A DNA stretch of 64,000 bases from CAISCU01 sp051861545 (lineage in GTDB: Bacteria > Bacteroidota > Bacteroidia > UKL13-3). Each line of letters starts with the position of its first letter. Position 1 is the first letter of the stretch. The notes beneath the pieces are model-generated. The model was not told where the DNA came from. It did no database searches and saw nothing but the letters and a program-made list of their open reading frames with translations. Below, piece by piece: positions 60,730 through 64,000 of the stretch. The DNA lies in assembly GCA_051861545.1 (NCBI GenBank), contig JBIMKP010000001.1, positions 1 to 64,000 of the forward strand, given 5' to 3'. Position numbers and translations under genes: made by a program.

Positions 60730-63700
60730 TCAAAACTTAACAAATTTGCCTCGTTTTAATAAGCCAAAAGAATTACTAAGTTCAACAAAATAAATTCCAC
60801 TCTTCAAATTAACTGACTCAATCTCTTCACCTGAAATATAATTATCATTTGTATAAACCAATTGATTCTGGGCATTGAAAACACAAAGCTTCGCTGTACT
60901 TTTTATCTTTTGTGAAAATTCAACTTTGAAATTACTGAAAACAGGATTAGGAATAATTTGTAATTCATTTTGAAACCTGGTTTCTATATTACTTTTAGCT
61001 TTTAAATAATCAACAAAACCCCTGTAAACAAAAATCAGATTAAACCTGGATTTAGTTGGCACATTAGCTTGATTAACAAAATCATAATTTGACTTATCAT
61101 TAATCAATTGAATTACTCCCAAATAATTATCTACAAGCAATACATCATAATCAGAAAAATCTTCAATTTGTTTAAAGGATAAAATATGATTTCCGGAAAA
61201 CGAAGATTGAAAATCAAGATTGATATGCTTTTCTGAATAAACTATTGGAAAAGTATTAATGGCCAAGGAAATGGAATCATTAATCAAACTAAAAATATTT
61301 AAGGACGGATTTAGCATCTTTTCAGAATCAAAAATATCTAATGAATCTGAAGCACCATCAAGCATAGAAAAGAGATTTTCATCCATTAATTCACCCGGTT
61401 TTATCAAAAACATCCTTAAACTTTTTGTTGATTTTTTAAATAATCTTGGCGCAGATTGTATGCCAACTTTTGCATCTTCATTTACTTGAAGAACAGGATT
61501 TGCAGCATTCGCTTTGACAAAAAATGCAGAACCGGATTCAATAATATTTGAGCCAAAATTTACTCCTACATTCAAAGCACCATTAAAAGTGGCAAAATGA
61601 TTTCCTGAAGGTCTATATATCCAAACATGATTATCAACATTCGTTCTTTGCCAAGCAGAATTAGCATTCCAATCAATTGCACATGGATAAGGATTTCCAA
61701 CCAAATTCCAACCATCACCATTTAAGGGACTATATGTAATAGGAAAAGTAAATGTTCCGTTTTGAACATTCCCACTTGCAGCTAAAACAACATCTTGAGG
61801 TACTGGATTGCTTCCATTTAACAAATTGCAGCCTTGATTTCTATTCCCCCTAATGAAAACCCTATAACCTTTGCCAGAGAAAAGCACGGTAGAATTGGTA
61901 TTGGGAATACTTGTCCAAGCATTTTGATAAACTGTTCCCCCAGTTGTACCAGCAGCATTCGTATTAATAGCAGTAGATTCATTAAACGTAAAAAATGAAG
62001 GAGAATTTAACAAAGTTGCATCAAAACCATTTGAATTAGCCATTAGATTTGGACAAATTGAACCCGCTGTTCCAATACCAGTAATATGAATTTGCTGTTG
62101 CCAACTAGAAGCAATACTTGGCCCACTGCTAAAAGGCGCAGATAAATAGCGATAACGACGACCTGAACTTCCTGGAACAAACCTTTGAACAGTTACTATA
62201 CCATTCACTAATCCCTTTAAAATTCCAGCAGTTTTATTCTGGTTAGACAAAAGAACCAAATAGCCATTACTGTTAATTTGCCCAGCAATAGGATTTACGA
62301 ATGATTCAATTTTTAAAGTATCATTTATACTCAAAGTAGAACCAAGTCTATTAAAGATTAAGTTATCGAGCGTATCGTTTAACTCATGCATATTTAAAAC
62401 AGCAAGAGTACCCGTATCATTAAACAAAAGAGTACCTTTTCCCCTTATTTTTCCTGAACCATTTAATCTACCACTAATATTCAATCTGAAATTATTTAAA
62501 GATAAATTTGAACCCGCTTCTAAAAATAAATTTCCAATACTAAAAGAATCGTTTAAAATAGGTTGTGAGAAAACACATGAACCCAATGAAGGAATAACAA
62601 TACTAGAGTAAGATGAAGGAATTGTTTGAGCAACTATAAATGAGGATGATAAATTTTGGTAAGTCAACCAATTATTAAGCTCATTAAAATCTGAATTCAA
62701 TTTACCTGTAAAAACATAAGAAGCATTTGTAGGAACGACAGAAATTGCAGGAGAATTCACTTGAACAAAAAGTTGATTTGAAGTATCCCTACACGAATTA
62801 GTAGAAGTGCTAATTAACCTATAATTACCCGGTAAAGTTGCAGTATAAAAATTTGAAACCGCAGAATTTATTGGAGCACCATTTAATTGCCATTGATAAC
62901 TCATACCAGCATTAAATGGAGCTTGTAAATTCACTGAATTACCAGCACAAAAGATTGTAGAACTAGCAGAAGTAATGGTGGTATTACGGATATTATTCAA
63001 CAAAACATAAATACTATCTACTGCTTGATGAGTTCCAATTTTATAAGTACAAACATACCAAGCACTAGTTTTAGCAACAATTATTCTTGAGGTATTATTG
63101 GTATTCCATAAATATGAATGAGCCCCCAAATCAGCAATAAGCTCTAGGCTATCTCCACATACTGAAATTGAATCAGAATCAAAACCATTAAACAAGATAA
63201 AATTAACCGAATCTGCACCAATACAACCAAAAGATTGAAAAGCATTTAAAGTAAATTTACCTGATTGTTTCATCCAAATTGATTGTTGATTTGAACCATT
63301 ATTCCATGTATAATTTGAAAGCGAAGCGGGACCAGAAATTAAAACACTATCAATCCCAACTTTAAAAATTGTATCAGGAAAATACACCGCAGGACGCTCA
63401 TAAATATTTACATACGTTGTATCAGTACAAACATTCCCTAAATAACTCAATCTTACCCAAAATTTCTTTTTATAAGGATATGTAATCACATTGATATCAT
63501 CAGGGTCATCACCATTATCAGGAACACCCAATAAAATGGGACTCATGGAATAATTAGTGGAACTGCTTGTTGCACCATTCGACCAAACAACTCCTACGCC
63601 AGAAGGCACATTAACAGAAAAATTTAAGAATTCTGTATTACAAGCTGCAGTATCATCTTTAGTTATTTTAGCATTCATTAAAACTAAAAAAATACTATCA

Positions 63701-64000
63701 TTTAAGTTGCTTGAACCATTAGTTGCCGAATATGCGAACCAACCAGAACTACCAACCTTTATACTTCTTGTTGCTCTAGATTGGTATCTCCATAAGTAAG
63801 ATGAATAACCAGAATCAGCAGTTAAAACTGTAGAATCTCCACAAACAATTAAAGTATCTATGGTATTTGAGACATGAGATAAACTTGTTGTATTTGAAGT
63901 AAGATAATTTGCAGTTCTATTCTGACCATTGTATTCTATTAAAGTGAAAAAATAATTTTGTGAAGCACTTAAACCAGTTATTCTTGTTGATGAGGCCATT
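60730..64000 (-). CDS. Large T9SS-sorted surface protein, partial (5' end outside window)
   Basis: At least 1089 residues are open to the window edge; the signal peptide is not in the window. The visible start is the end of an FN3-like module (GLSASQNYFFTLIEYNGQNR), followed by repeated beta-sandwich units of PKD/Ig-like type, several opening with VCGDS (VCGDSTVLTADSG, VCGDSLELIADLG), then a stretch with beta-helix-like character (SFSIGNLFLEAGSNLSLNNF) and DGWNLVGNPYPCAIDW. The last 75 residues (IIPNPVFSNFKVEF, SGIYFVELSNSFGLLKRGKFVKF) are a type A T9SS sorting domain. Secreted across the outer membrane; ligand unknown. It is followed by the tRNA-terminator region on the other strand. Confidence 0.85.
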   Translation of the reverse strand, partial: MASSTRITGLSASQNYFFTLIEYNGQNRTANYLTSNTTSLSHVSNTIDTLIVCGDSTVLTADSGYSSYLWRYQSRATRSIKVGSSGWFAYSATNGSSNLNDSIFLVLMNAKITKDDTAACNTEFLNFSVNVPSGVGVVWSNGATSSSTNYSMSPILLGVPDNGDDPDDINVITYPYKKKFWVRLSYLGNVCTDTTYVNIYERPAVYFPDTIFKVGIDSVLISGPASLSNYTWNNGSNQQSIWMKQSGKFTLNAFQSFGCIGADSVNFILFNGFDSDSISVCGDSLELIADLGAHSYLWNTNNTSRIIVAKTSAWYVCTYKIGTHQAVDSIYVLLNNIRNTTITSASSTIFCAGNSVNLQAPFNAGMSYQWQLNGAPINSAVSNFYTATLPGNYRLISTSTNSCRDTSNQLFVQVNSPAISVVPTNASYVFTGKLNSDFNELNNWLTYQNLSSSFIVAQTIPSSYSSIVIPSLGSCVFSQPILNDSFSIGNLFLEAGSNLSLNNFRLNISGRLNGSGKIRGKGTLLFNDTGTLAVLNMHELNDTLDNLIFNRLGSTLSINDTLKIESFVNPIAGQINSNGYLVLLSNQNKTAGILKGLVNGIVTVQRFVPGSSGRRYRYLSAPFSSGPSIASSWQQQIHITGIGTAGSICPNLMANSNGFDATLLNSPSFFTFNESTAINTNAAGTTGGTVYQNAWTSIPNTNSTVLFSGKGYRVFIRGNRNQGCNLLNGSNPVPQDVVLAASGNVQNGTFTFPITYSPLNGDGWNLVGNPYPCAIDWNANSAWQRTNVDNHVWIYRPSGNHFATFNGALNVGVNFGSNIIESGSAFFVKANAANPVLQVNEDAKVGIQSAPRLFKKSTKSLRMFLIKPGELMDENLFSMLDGASDSLDIFDSEKMLNPSLNIFSLINDSISLAINTFPIVYSEKHINLDFQSSFSGNHILSFKQIEDFSDYDVLLVDNYLGVIQLINDKSNYDFVNQANVPTKSRFNLIFVYRGFVDYLKAKSNIETRFQNELQIIPNPVFSNFKVEFSQKIKSTAKLCVFNAQNQLVYTNDNYISGEEIESVNLKSGIYFVELSNSFGLLKRGKFVKF

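Noticed and set aside
1..64000. Prophage, conjugative element or CRISPR system
   Set aside because: No integrase, capsid, relaxase, Cas gene or regularly spaced repeats were seen on either strand; gene content is chromosomal.

Overview
The window comes from an AT-rich genome (about one third G+C by eye) of the phylum Bacteroidota. Evidence for this includes two or more very large secreted proteins ending in type IX secretion (T9SS) sorting domains, type B ribosomal protein L31, a fused SecDF, propeller-type sensor kinases paired with LytTR regulators, MbnP/MbnH, BT_3928-like DoxX/MauE proteins, and promoters matching the Bacteroidota form TTG-N19-TAnnTTTG (clear before HU, hutU, rpmE2 and the DUF1599 gene). 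No integrase, transposase, phage gene, rRNA or CRISPR array is visible. A run of 10 N at 4065-4074 shows that this is a scaffolded draft assembly.

Layout. 1-5343: two minus-strand T9SS surface proteins, the first cut by the window edge. They share a near-identical 167-residue segment (about 89% identical DNA) behind different N-terminal modules (F5/8-type-C-like versus GEVED). 5672-7533: mbnH and mbnP, a copper-related di-heme enzyme and its lipoprotein substrate. 7653-15673: housekeeping genes: yajQ, cdaA, folP, a DUF1599/DoxX-MauE/aroK operon, HU, a PyrR-like phosphoribosyltransferase, rpmE2, a GlmU-like protein and tpiA. 15818-21848: a 1458-residue exported protein I do not recognise, then plsY, clpS and a lone CoA-transferase A subunit. 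21918-28131: a MacAB-like efflux operon headed by an S9 peptidase lipoprotein. 28339-31931: a TonB receptor, a lipoprotein and a His/Cys-rich small protein, probably a metal-acquisition set. 32101-33768: hutU. 33812-34159: a gene-free stretch with GC-rich hairpins and a broken gene remnant.

34160-37919: LytTR regulator and propeller sensor kinase. 37962-42786: prmA, an SRPBCC/GyrI-like protein, pepP, a HAD phosphatase and a PAS protein that carries a histidine-kinase dimerisation helix but no ATPase domain. 42783-48763: an OmpA-like protein, secDF, ExbB/ExbD-like proteins and uridine kinase. 49001-55556: a TetR-led RND efflux operon with a clear operator-like inverted repeat. 55700-57378: arsC, yceI and marR. 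57468-60393: amidohydrolase, LpxL-like acyltransferase and VOC protein in one tight operon. 60500-60573: a tRNA with anticodon CAT. 60730-64000: a second large T9SS protein whose N-terminus lies outside the window.

Themes. Much of the window concerns the cell envelope: T9SS cargo, two efflux systems, metal uptake, SecDF and lipid acyltransferases. Several starts were moved from the longest open frame using promoters, signal peptides and terminators. A number of genes (folP, DUF1599, the TonB receptor, its His-rich neighbour and the sensor kinase) have only a TTG start available. The most promising less-described items are the His-rich/TonB/lipoprotein set with a 13-bp inverted repeat, the structured rpmE2 leader, the PAS-DHp protein lacking a kinase domain, the RHR-to-RHL change in CdaA and the large unrecognised protein before plsY.
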